Origin: Orientallactaga sibirica
Lineage: Eukaryota; Chordata; Mammalia; Rodentia; Dipodidae
Direction of reading: 5' to 3'
Length of the DNA stretch: 64,000 nucleotides
Assembly: GCA_036365145.1 (NCBI GenBank)
Contig: JAEOAD010000052.1
Span: 15,742,501 to 15,806,500 of the forward strand
Position numbers and translations under genes: made by a program. Positions 34,601 through 61,977 of this stretch are shown here, piece after piece. Each line of letters starts with the position of its first letter. Position 1 is the first letter of the stretch. The notes below the pieces were generated by a model, which saw nothing but the letters and a program-made list of their open reading frames with translations, did not search any database and was not told the origin of the DNA.

Positions 34601-37600
34601 ATGTTTCCTTGGATGATGATAAGGTTAATGCTGCCACTGGTGCTGCTGTCCTTGGGTCAAGCTGCTCCCAAGGATGGAGCCACAAGGTAAGGGAATTAGG
34701 AGTGCAGAGCCTTTGGCTGGGATAGGGAGAGGCTTTGGAAAACTCGAAAGTGTGATGGGACCCTCTCGGATATCAGGAGCCTGGATTGTAGCCTCTCTCA
34801 ACTCCGTAACCTGGACATTGCCACCAGGCACAATCTGAGAGTTGCCCTTGGCTCTCAGCATTGACGGGGAAGGCTGCCATGAGCCATAATGTCCTACCAC
34901 TCACTAGGCCATCTTGGGCTTCTATCATCTGTCCACTAACTATGGCTTCAATCCCACCTGGCATTTTCTTTACTTTTATTATTATTATTATTATTTTGGT
35001 TTTTCAAGATAGAGTCTCATTCTAGCTCAGGCTGCCCTGGAATTCACTATGTAGTCTCAGGGTGGCCTCAAACTCATGGAAGTCCTCCTACCTGTGCCTC
35101 CCAAGTGCTGGAATAAGAGGCATGAATGAGCCACGCACCCGACTTCTTGTTGTCTCAGGGTGGCCTTGAACTCAAGGCGATCTTCCTACCTTGGCCTCCT
35201 GAGTGCTGGGATTAAAGGTGTGCACCACCACACCTGGCTTTTTTTTGTTTTGTTTTGTTTTAGATTTTTTTTTAAATTTTACTTATTTGCAAACAGAGAG
35301 AGAGAAAAAATGGGCACACCAGGGCCTCTAGCCATGTAAATGAACTCCCAATGCACATGCCCCTTGTGCATCTGGCTTACATGGGTCCTGGGGAATTGAA
35401 CCTGGGTCCTTTGGCTTCACAGGCAAATGCTTTAACTGCTAAGCCATTTCTCCAGTCCCTTGTTTTTTTTTTTTTTTTTTTTTGAGGTAGGGTCTTGCTC
35501 TAGCCCAGGCTGACCTATGTATATATGTATGTAGTCTCAGGATGGCCTCAAACTCACAGCAGTCTCCTAGGACTAAAGGTGTGCACCACTACGCCTGGCT
35601 TCTTTTTTTTTTTTTTTTTTTAAAGCAAGGTGTGGTGGTGCACGCCTTTAATCCTCTGCCTGGGAGGCAGAGGTAGGAGGATCACTGTGAGTTCGAGGCC
35701 ACCCTGAGACTACATAGTGAATTCCAGGTCAACCTGAGCAAAAGTGAGACGCTACCTTGAAAAACCAAAAATAAAATAAAATAAGAAGGATGGAAAGCAC
35801 CTAAAGGACACTTGAGGTTGTCCTCTGGCCTAAACATTTATGCACACCCACACACATGAACATATACATTCACACCCCACACATTAACATATGCATACAC
35901 ACCCACACAAGACAGTATGAGTAAAGTTCTGCTTATGACAACACCATAAGGGCCAGTTCCTCACAATTTGGGGGGGAATTTGGAGGAACACCTTTGCCAG
36001 ACTGCTGCTAGGCTGCTTAGGCTGATGCTTCCTTCCCTACTCCAGGCTGGACGCTGACATGCTGCAGCAGTCCCTGTCCAACCCCTTCCAGCCAGGCCCT
36101 GAACAGCTCCAGTGAGTAAGCTGGGCTGGGGGCTGGGGTCTGGGGGCCTTTGATGGGGCTACAGATTGCACTCTCCTGGTTGACTTGACACTTTTCCAAT
36201 AGACTTCTGCAGAATTACCTGAAGGGACTAGAGAGGATGGAAGAGGAGCCAGAGCACATGAGCCGGGAGCAGGGTAAGGGCTGGCCTGGGGAGTGGAGGA
36301 GGATTGGGAGCTGGGAGGCTCCATGCAGCAGGACTGGGGTAGAATACTGGCTTCCCTGTGTACTCCCGCCTTCCCCATCTTCCCTGGTGCCTCCTCTAAT
36401 CCGGTTATCTCCCGTAGTTCTCCTCTACCTCTTTGCCCTCCATGACTATGACCAGAGTGGACAGCTGGACGGTCTGGAGCTGTTATCCATGCTGACAGCA
36501 GCTCTGGCCCCCGGAGCAGCTCACTTTCCTGTTAACCCGGTAAGCTCTGCTAAAGACAGCAGGTCTTTTCCATGAAGACTGTTGGTGGATTTCTTTTTTT
36601 TCTTTTTCTTTTTTCTTAATATTTATTAGAGAGAGAGAGAGAAGGGGCATACCGGGGCCTCTAGTCACTGCAAATGAACTCCAGACACATGTGCCCCCTT
36701 GTGCATCTGGCTTACATGGGTCTTAGAGAATCGAACCGGGATCCTTTGGCTTTGCAGGCAAATGCCTTAACCGCTAAGCCATCTCTCCAGCCCCTGTTGG
36801 TGGATTTCTATAAAAGCAGGGCTCAGCCAGGTGTAGTGGCTGGTCACACCTTTAATCCCAGCACTTGGGAGGCAGAAGTAGGAGGATAGCCATGAGTTCA
36901 AGGGCACCCTGAGATTATATAGTAAATTCCAGGTCAGCCTGGGCTAGAGCGAAACCCTACCTCAAAAAAAAAAGAAAGAAAGAAAAAGAAAAGAAGAAGA
37001 AGAAAAGCAAAGCAGGGTTCAGAACCTGTGTGGCAGGGATGAGGGTGTTGGGAAGGGGCAGGGTTCCTGCACCCATCTACGGTGACTGTGCTTCCACAGG
37101 TGATCCTGGTGGTGGACAATGTGCTCGAGGTTCAGGACCTGAATGGGGACGGGCTCATGACTCCTGCAGAGCTCATCAACTTCCCAGGAGAGGTCCCCAA
37201 GCATGCAGAATCCCTTGCTCCAGTTCCTCAGGCACCACAAGCTGCTGGGAGGCAACCCCCATTAGCTAAAAGTCCATTGAGACCAGAAGCCCAGGAAGCC
37301 CGAGAGCCTGACCAAGAAGCTGAGGGCCAGGTAGAGGCCAGAAGGGAGTCCTTGGAGCCAGCACAGGAAGCTAAACATCAGACAGGGGCTGAAGGAGACA
37401 TTCTAAGTCCTGGAGGGGAGACTAAAGGACAGGTGGAGGCTGAACAAGTCCCGGGTCCCAGAGAGGATGCTGGAGGACAGACAGAAGGTGGGGACAATGG
37501 AGGAGAAACCAAAGAGTTACCAGGGGGAACACTGGAGTCCATGAACACTCCCAATGAGGTCGGGGTTCATAGTATTCAACTGGAGAATGATGAGATGTAA
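34601..37600 (+). CDS. CGREF1: CGREF1, secreted EF-hand growth regulator
   Basis: Five coding exons: 34601-34686, 36046-36111, 36203-36273, 36418-36539 and 37100-37600. All are GT-AG and in phase, giving 281 residues. CGREF1 (CGR11) is a secreted calcium-binding protein linked to growth arrest and cell adhesion. The N-terminus is a signal peptide (MMIRLMLPLVLLSLGQA), with AAPKDG at the mature start as in human. Two EF-hand loops are complete: DYDQSGQLDGLE (residues 84-95) and DLNGDGLMTPAE (128-139). The last exon is acidic and low-complexity (GPREDAGGQTEGG-like units) and ends QLENDEM. Several ATGs compete at the start (residues 1, 5, 6 and 10); the first is chosen because it follows the exon boundary and keeps the signal peptide. 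Human CGREF1 is about 20 residues longer, mainly in the Glu/Gly/Ala repeats. Confidence 0.93.
34985..35775. repeat. SINE cluster in a CGREF1 intron
   Basis: B1 (-) 34985-35145, partial B1 (-) 35145-35240, tRNA-SINE (-) 35265-35457, B1 (-) 35460-35600 and B1 (+) 35620-35775, between coding exons 1 and 2. CA-rich words follow at 35845-35915. Confidence 0.8.
36585..36970. repeat. tRNA-SINE (-) and B1 (+) in the last CGREF1 intron
   Basis: tRNA-SINE on minus 36585-36795, then B1 on plus 36815-36970 with an A/GAA tail to about 37010. Confidence 0.85.
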
Positions 37601-38960
37601 ACTTGGAGGACACAGGTTCAAACCTCCCAAATCATAATGCCAGAACAGAGGCCTGAGAGGTGGGATACATATGATGCGACAATAATCACTTCTGAGATAG
37701 GTGTAGCGGCATATGCCACTAACCCAGAATCTGGGAAGCCGAGGCAGGAGGATGGAGAGCTCCAGACCAGTCCGGGATACCAACACAGCAAGTGTGAGCC
37801 AGGCCGAGCTACTCAGCGACAGGGCATTAAGAAAAGTGGGGAGGAGAGCCACGCCTGTGTTCCCTTTCTGGCCTCAGAGAGAATCTGAGTTGAGGGGAAG
37901 CTTTCAGGTCCAAACAACCAGTAAAGAACAGAATGGATTCATCCCCTTGACCATCTCTCCAGTGGTCCAGTCTGTCCAGACCCCTCAGAGACACAGGGGA
38001 TTTGGGACAAGCCTCTTGGACAGAGTGACTCAGCTTTTCCAGGATTCCTGTCCAGGGGTGCTGAGACAGCAGCCAGTCAGTTGCAGACAACCCTGGGAAG
38101 AAAGATCAGTCTGTTCCTGGGCTCAAAGACCCTCAAGTTCTCTCTGCTATTGAGACCCCCGCAGCTCAGGGCAGAGCTTCCCATCCCCCTGTGCCTTGCC
38201 CACACTGGGATAGTATTAATAACCACCACTGTCTGAGTGCCAAGTACATACCAGGCACCATACTGGCATTTTATATAACATTTTTATATGATTTTTATCC
38301 TCACAGTAATTATATGACCAGGCAAAATCAACCCTATGTGACAAGGAAGTTGAAGAAAATGAAATAATGTACCCAAAGTGACTTAAATGTAATTAAATGA
38401 TTGACAAATGATTCAATGATGAACTGAATTCTAGTCTGTCTGATGCTAACTCCTGTGCTCTTGACCTACTCTCATATTGGAATGGGCTCCTAATTTCAGT
38501 AAGCCATCTAGATCTGACCTCCCCAAGGGGAATAGCAGCACTGTGTCAGGCCTCATATTGTGGCTGAAGTATCAACTTGACTCCACGGGGGGCTCTGAGG
38601 GTGAGGCTTTCAGACTCGGGCAGATCACTGGAGAAGGGAGCAGGCTCCCTGTCTGGCTCAGCCACAGGGACTGCAGGCTCCTGTGCTGTCGGCACTGCAC
38701 AGGGTCTAGAGGAGCTTTCATGGCTTCTGATTCTTTGCATGGTTGTCTAGGCCTTGGAAGGCTAACTAGCTTCTCCAGCCAAGACAGCTGAGGTCTGTAC
38801 CCTTCCTGACTCCTGGAGCTGCTCTCACCAGGGAGAGGGCGGCTGGTGGAAAGGCCGTGCACTCCTTTTCCTTTGACCTAGGCAGCCTCTCTGGGCCTGG
38901 GGGAAGATGATAATTTGGAGAATGGAAAAGAAAGGGAGAGAAAGAACTGTAGTGTCAAGA
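37601..38960 (+). other. CGREF1 3' untranslated region and downstream sequence
   Basis: No AATAAA was seen here. The variant ATTAAA at 38392-38397 is the best poly(A) candidate. Otherwise unique; KHK converges from the right. Confidence 0.4.
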
Positions 38961-38964
38961 TCTC

Positions 38965-39154
38965 AGGAATCTTTTAAAAATATTTTATTTATTTATTTAA
39001 GAGAGAGAATGGGCATGTCAGGGCCTCTAGCCACTGCAAACTCCAAATGCATGTGCCACCTGTGCATGTGGGTACTAGAGAATCAAATCTGGGTTCTTTG
39101 GCTTTTGCCAGCAAGTGCCTTAACCACTAAGCCATCTCCCCCCAATCTCAGGAA

Positions 39155-39192
<38 letters not shown>

Positions 39193-39525
39193 CAAAGTAA
39201 GGCTTTGCTTTATCCCAGGCTGACCTGGAATTCACTATGTAGTCTTAGGGTGGCCTCAAACTCATGGTGATCCTCCTACCTCTGCCTCCAGAGTGCTGGG
39301 ATTAAAAGAGTGTTTTAAAGCCTAAGCTTAGGTGAAACCCTACCTCAGAAAACAAAACAAAACAAAACAAGACAAGACAAGACAAGACAGAAACACAAGC
39401 CAGAACTAGTTCTGTAATCCCTACAGTTGGAAGGCTAAGACAGGAGGATGGCAAGCTCCTGGCCAGCCTGGGCTGCATAGTCGGACCCTGTCTGAGAAAA
39501 AAAAAAAAAAAAAAAAAAAAAAACA
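38965..39525. repeat. SINE cluster between CGREF1 and KHK
   Basis: tRNA-SINE (-) 38965-39145, B1 (-) 39160-39310 with a T-run of more than 30, then a partial B1-like element (+) 39310-39525 with CAAAA/CAAGA repeats and a long A-run. Confidence 0.75.
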
Positions 39526-39564
39526 CCCACACAAAGAGCCAGAGGAAGCTGGCTCAGAGGAAGA

Positions 39565-39570
39565 TTTATT
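39565..39570 (-). terminator. Poly(A) signal of KHK
   Basis: TTTATT on plus reads AATAAA on minus, about 205 nt after the KHK stop codon. Confidence 0.75.
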
Positions 39571-39774
39571 TGCTTTGAGGCTCTGCAGAGTGAGATGTGG
39601 CAGCAGTATGTGTCAGGGAGGGACAGCGGTATGGGGACACAGAGTCCTTCCCACAGCCCACATCTTCCCAGGCAGCAGCTGGATGTCAGGCTGGACGGAG
39701 GGTTGAAGGCAATGGCAGGAGTGATGCCAGCCTCCAAGGTGGATGGTGAGGTGTTTCCTCTTTCTACCTGAGTC

Positions 39775-55761
<15,987 letters not shown>

Positions 55762-56034
55762 GAGGCTGCTCCCAGCCCTTTCTACCTGCCTGGTGAATGG
55801 GTTCCCGCAGGGCTCTCTGCCTTTTTATCAAATCGAGAATGGTGGCCCTGGCTCCTCCTCCGCCTGCGGAGCTCCACCTGCAGGTAGTCTCCTCAGCTGC
55901 GTGGGGGTGCAGCGGGGCAGGCTGCCTGGCCCTGCAGACGACAAAGCTTCCCACTTCTCAGACTCGGAACCGATGGAAATTTTCTAGAATCCAGCCAATT
56001 TCACTAATGCAAAGGCAGCGAAAGCGCACTAGTT

Positions 56035-56460
56035 GGTGATGCGTCACCTCCTCCGCCCCTCGTGCACCTGCCACCTGGGCTCGCGAACCTGGACCCCCGA
56101 TTGGGCGGGGTCTCGCAGCTGCAGCCCCGCCTCCGCTGCCAAGCAGCCGCTAGCGCCCCGCCCCCGCCGCCGAGCGGGCGGGCAGGCGTCACGTGACGGA
56201 GAACGCAGCCAGGCCGCGCGGTGCGCTGACCGTGCGCCCCCTGGCGGCGGCCGGGGATGGGCGTGGCCTGGAAGAGGCGGCCGCGGGGACCCAACGCCGC
56301 AGGCTCACCTGCCGAGCTGCGCTCCTGGTGCTGGCGCGACGGAGGAGGCCGTGGGCCGTGCGAGGCCCAGAATCCCCTCGGTAGGATTCCGTCTCCTCTC
56401 GTCCTATCCCCCGTCAACCCTGAACGCATCGTGTCGGAGCAGAATCGCTACGCTTTTTTA
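56035..56460 (-). promoter_or_regulatory. CpG-island promoter of KHK
   Basis: CG-rich block starting about 275 bp upstream of the KHK ATG, with GGGCGGGG at about 56104-56111 and other GC-boxes. The perfect palindrome CGTCACGTGACG at 56187-56198 contains a CACGTG E-box and matches the CLEAR/USF-type GTCACGTGAC. The start site is not resolved. Transcription of KHK runs left from here. Confidence 0.65.
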
Positions 56461-56482
56461 AAAAAAACAACAACCAAGTGTC

Positions 56483-56488
56483 TTTTAT
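56483..56488 (-). terminator. Candidate poly(A) signal of EMILIN1
   Basis: TTTATT on plus is AATAAA on minus, about 480 nt after the EMILIN1 stop codon and at the edge of the KHK CpG island. Confidence 0.6.
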
Positions 56489-56969
56489 TCCTGAATAGTG
56501 TGCCGCAGGCCGGAGCCAGCATTGGGAGCGCCCGGGCTGGGAGTGCGACGGCCTCCTTTTCTTATAGCCCAGGTCCTGGAGAGGGATCTGTTCCTGTTTT
56601 TGTTCTTGTTTTGATGAGGCAGGGTCTCGCTCTAGCCCAGGTTGGAACTCACTCCGTAGCCCAGGTTGGCCTTGAACTCAAGGCGATTCTCCCACCGCAG
56701 CCTCCCCGGCGCTATGATTAAAGATGTGCGCCACCACCACTCCCAGTTCTGGAAAGGGTTGGGGAGGGGGTCGGCAGTAAGGCTAAAAGTCTGGAAGAGG
56801 GGACGCCTAGCTCCCGGAGCCCGCGTGGTCCTGGTGTGGACGTTTGCATAGAGGTGGAGGCAGGGCCAGTGTGACGGCTACTGTAGGGGGCTGCGTGCCC
56901 GGACCACGCCCCAGCCATCAGCTGGCTCTGCGACCCGAATAGACAATTCTTGTAGTCGGTAGGCACGGA
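56489..56969 (-). other. EMILIN1 3' untranslated region
   Basis: Contains an old B1-like fragment (-) at about 56610-56740; the rest is unique. Confidence 0.55.
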
Positions 56970-59900
56970 CTACGCCTGTTCAAGCTCCAGGTCCCCGTAG
57001 AGCAGGGCTCCGCTGAAGATGGTGAGTGGCTCCTCCGAGTGTGCCAGCTGCCCCATGACCAGGTCAATGCAGACCGTGTCCCCGACCTGCAGCGGCAGGA
57101 TGAGGCTGAAGACACCCAGAGCGCCCGGGCTGGGCTGACTCTCAGCCACCGGCTTATTCTCCAAGCCCTCTGGCTCGTAGCCTCCCGAGTCTATGCGGGC
57201 CACACCCAGGTTGGATCGCGACAGCACAGCCTCCACTTTCTCATGTCGGTGCCCTGTCAGCACTGCGCTCAGCAAGTAGCGTCCTGCCAACGGCGCAGTG
57301 AACACACCTGGGGAGAAGGATGGCTATCAGGAGAGAAGACAGTGGTTGGAGCTAGCAACCGTGAGCTACACAAAGACCTACTGGGTCCTTTCACTTCTAT
57401 TCCATTAGAATGCACACTGTTGTGTTTTCCCAGCCAACACAGGGCCTGTGCTGGAGCAGACTCAAATAAAAGATCTATGGAGTGACTGTCTCCTCCCCTC
57501 CACATGTCTCCCAGACATTCTGTGATGAGAATAAGTGGAGGGGATAGGAGTTTCCCCAGATGAGAGAATTCACATCTGCAGAAGCAAGAAAGAGCCAACA
57601 TCACTTCCCAACCTCACCCATTTTCCCCAGCGCCTCCTAGGTTACCTGTCTCAGGGTCATAGTAGCCTCCATCGTTGAGTAGGACTCTGTCAAAGGGTAC
57701 TGTGCCTGGTTCTGACCGGGGCAAACTCAAAGCAGCTGAAAATGCCACCCGAGGCACAGAGACTGCTGGTGCTCCCTCCACTCCTGGATTAGTGTAGGGT
57801 GAGTGTTAGAATGGGTGCTCAGTTAGAGCTCCAACCCCTTCCCCTCTGCCCAGGCTGCCAGGGACCTTCTATCTTCCAGCCATAAGTTCAGTTCTCCTTC
57901 CAGAGTCTAATGAGAAGAACTTACCCTGTTCACCTTGGGGACCTGTGGGAAGAGGAAGAGGAGCAGTGAGAAGTAGGGAAGCTCTCACCAAGCCACTCAG
58001 TAAACATCTGCTGAGCATCTTCTGCTGTTCTGAGTGCTAAGTGGGTTTCAAAGTAGGAATGAAGTGTGAAGAAAAGCAGGAATGTGTAGGGTTCATTCTG
58101 TTCAAAGGCTAGGCCATGAGCCGTAGCCTTGATCTTTTCACACTCCAAATGGCCCTTGAAGGTTCAGTCTTGATTTCCAATACAGGGGGAACCAACATAT
58201 CCAATAACCACATACAGGAACCATCCCATCCCAGCTCCTATTCACTTTCTTCTCTTTCCACTGTCAGAAACCGAAAACTCTCAAGTACTCATCTCTTTAT
58301 CCTGCTCAGTCAAGTTCAGAGTGGAATGTCATGCCCAGGGCTGCCCAGATGTCGGCAACTCTGGCTGTAGCAAGGGTCTCAGCCCACCTACCTGGTGGTC
58401 CAATGGGCCCCTTTTGTCCATCTTGGCCTGGAGGTCCTGGAGGTCCTGCAGGGCCTGGGGGCCCCTGTATCCCAGGAGGCCCAGGGGGCCCAGTCTTCCC
58501 TGAAGGCCCTGTGATGACAAAACTAAGTTGAAGGACAGTCTTAAAGGGAGTTTCCAATGGATAAGGAAGGTGGTGGCTCCACAAACAGGGAAATGGACGA
58601 AACAGATGGGCTTTGTAGGTTGGTGGGGCTCCTTGCTGCCCATGCTGGGTCCCAGGCTGATAGAGCCTCATCCTAACTCTACCCACAGACCTACGTAAGC
58701 AGCCAGAGAGAAAGCAGGGAGCTAGGACCTTGCAGCATCTCCGTGGACACACGTATTCCCTGGGGGAGTGGTTGGGGTTTCAACTGGGGCAAAGCAAGGA
58801 GGAGATGGATAAGATTAAGCCTCCTTGCTGGCAATTGTGGGGGTGGGGGAGAAGAAGGAAGGGCTTGAAAAAGGGATACCACCCCCCACCTTCTTTTTTG
58901 CTCACCAGTGAAATCCCGAAGGCTGAGCTGCTGCAAATGGTCTTCCAGGAGCAGCAGGGAACTGTTGAGGGCACCAAGCCTCCTACCCAGGCCCGCCTGC
59001 CCACTTAGTAACTTCTCCAGCAAGGCTGCCTGTGTCAGGCTGGTGCTGTTGGCTTCCCGGAGCCCAGCCCAAAGTCCAGCCACGTGTCTGGAAAGACCTT
59101 CACGGAGGACTTGCAGTCCTCCTGCCACAGTGTCCAACCGCTCACAGACTCCCTCAAGTCGGCCCAATCGCCCCTCTAGGCTGGGGCACTGGCCTGCCTG
59201 TGCCTGGCCCTCCTCCAGGATTCGGAAGCGTTCCTCACTCTCAGTAGCATGTTCTGTGGCCTCTTGCTGCAGCCTGTTAATCTCAGAGATGATGCTGTCC
59301 TTGGTGGCCCCCAGGTCAGCCAGATCAGCCCCCTGGCCCTCCACTGTGGTCTGGAGTTCATGCAGTGAGTCGTTGAGAGAGCTGAAGGTGAGAATGACCT
59401 CAGAGAGCTCTCCTTGTAGGGACTGGAGGGCTGAGCCCGAGCTGCCTCCGAACACGCTGAAGCCATCCAAAGGCCCCCTACTTGGTCCGCCAACACCTGG
59501 ACCAGCCCCAGGGCCCCGTGGAGGTAACAGGGGGCAGGAGCAGCGCTCCACACCATCCCGAAGGCGGCCCAGTTCTTCTTGGACACCACCACAGGCCCCA
59601 CACCCCTCATCTCCACGGGCTTGCAACACACCCTCCAGTTGGCCCAGCTGTGCTGCTGTAAGATTCAGACGCAGTGCAAGCTCTGTCACTGTCTCCTCCT
59701 GGGTATCCATGTGCTCCTGGAGCGGCCCACAACCTCTTGCAGTCCCTCTAGCATGGCCTGCTGAGCCTCTCTTGCTGCTCCCTCTTTGTGCAAGCCTGAG
59801 CCCACCAGCCGTAACTGACCCTCGCTGTCCAGCACCCTGCGCTCCAAGGCACTGAGGATCTCACTAACCTGAGAATCCTGCTCCCCAGTAGCCCTGGAGC

Positions 59901-61086
59901 AGAGCTGTCCACATGCTTGCATGGCCCCTGCCACCTGCTCTTCTAGCAGATCCAGGCGTCCACCCAGCTCCTTGCTCACATTGGCCAGCAGACCCTCCAG
60001 CTTGTCTAGCCGGCCCTGAGCAGCAGGCACCCAGTGGCCCAGCCCTCCTGGACCCCTAGGCCAGCCCTCCTCCTGTTCCTCTGAGGGGCTCAGGGTAGAG
60101 TTGAAGTGGTTCTCCAAACGAGAGAGGCGGGAGGCTAAGCTGGTGTACCCTGGAGGGTGGCCTCCCTGCCCAGCGGCTCCTCCTAACTCAGAGCCTCGTC
60201 GCCCACTCAGTACAGTCACAGAGCCAGCTACTACATCCAGCCTTCGCTCCAGCTCTGCCAGTCGCTGGCCCAGTTCTGGAGAGCAGCATTCCTGAGGGGG
60301 CCTACGGGCCATGGCAGGTACCATGATCTGCCGCTGCCGCTCCTCCACAGAGGCCAGTAGCTTCTCCAATGTTCTTAACTGCTCTCGGTCTTCCTGCTGC
60401 TGCTGGCGGAAGCCATCTAGCCCTGTCAGGCACACAGAACAGGACTCCTGCAGCTGCCGTTCCAGCTGCCGCAGTAGCTCCTCACTGGGGCCGGGAGGGG
60501 CTGGGACAGGGACTGGGGCCCTGCTGCCTCCACTATTGCCTCCATTGTAATGGTTGTTAAGGTGGCCTAGCTCCTGGTCATGGGTGGAGACACGGTTGTC
60601 CAGGAGCTGCAGCTGGTGCTGGATCTCACTGAGGGTTTCATGTACGCCAGGGCGGGCAGCTGCATCTGCTGGCTGCTGCCTCCCATTAAAGGCAGTCTCC
60701 ACAGCCCGCTGCACATCTTCTGCCAGGCGTCCACTCAGTCCCTGCAGGACACCTCGAAGGCCTTGCACTTCCTTGGTCAGACTCTGCACCTGCTGCTCCA
60801 GTTGTTGGACCTTCTCAGACTCCCTAGGACCTAAAAAGAGGGTAAGGGAGAGAGCCAAGGGAGTGGATCTCAGCACTCAGGGCCTACCTCCCAGGCCCTG
60901 CTTACTCTAAGTCCAGTAAGATCTAGGGGACTCACCTGGCTCTGTCCCTTTTTTGGGTGATTTGGCAAGACAAGAAGAAAGGAAACTATGCACTGAATGT
61001 CCCAAGATCAGACTTGAGCCATTCCTTGAGCTATTCCTACAATTTCTCCCCTGGGAAGATACTATTAACTTTTTTGTTTTGTTTTG

Positions 61087-61117
<31 letters not shown>

Positions 61118-61922
61118 TCGAGGTAGGCTTTCACTCTAGTCCAGGCTTACCTGGAATTCACTATGTAGTCTCAGGCTATCCTCCTACCAAGTGGTGGGAT
61201 TAAAGGCGTGTGCCTGGCACTATTAACTTTTCCCATGCAATGACTTGGGAAACAGAGGGCCAGAGATATTAGGTAAGTGGTCACAGATTACAGATGTAAT
61301 AAATGGCAATGCCAAATTTCAAATTCAGATCATTTGTCTGACTGCCAAGTCTATGTCCTTTCTACTTGTCCTCAGTGTCTCTTAACTTCTTGGACATTGG
61401 TTCCTTATCTAGGAAATGAGAATGACACAATCTGGCTTCCCTCGTGGGCCCGCCAAAAGGTACAAAATGGGAATGTGGGGGAGGCACTTTGAATACTACA
61501 CTGTAGTAGTGACTGGGCATTTCCCTACAGCACCACAGGGACAAACAAGAGGCTCCACAGCAAGCCTGCTGAGGGTCTGGCTTAATGGTCAGAGTTCCTG
61601 TTCCCATAATTATAGTACAGCTATCTCTCTGGCAGGAAAACCTCATCCAGTGTGCTGCGCACACACACAAGAGGAAAGACAAACACCGGGGAAAAGTTGC
61701 ATTCTGGGGCTTGCAGTTTCCGGAAGCCAGGGAGGGGCCTGGGACCTGCAGTCAGGTGCAGAGCATGCTAGGACTTGTAGTCTTCCCTTTCCTTTTTAAG
61801 GAATTCCCTCTTCTCATCCTCCTGCAGCAATTTCCAACTAGGAAGGATCTTGGTCACATGTGGGTTGTTACCATACTTTCTCTCAGTCTGTTCTAGGTCT
61901 TTCCAACCTTTGGTCTTTCAAA

Positions 61923-61977
<55 letters not shown>

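Noticed and set aside
56004..56461. Open frames on both strands in the KHK CpG island
   Set aside because: GC-rich sequence lacks stops by composition; position and motifs fit a promoter.
58908..59855. 315-codon frame on plus
   Set aside because: Antisense shadow of EMILIN1 exon 4, whose minus frame has clear family identity.
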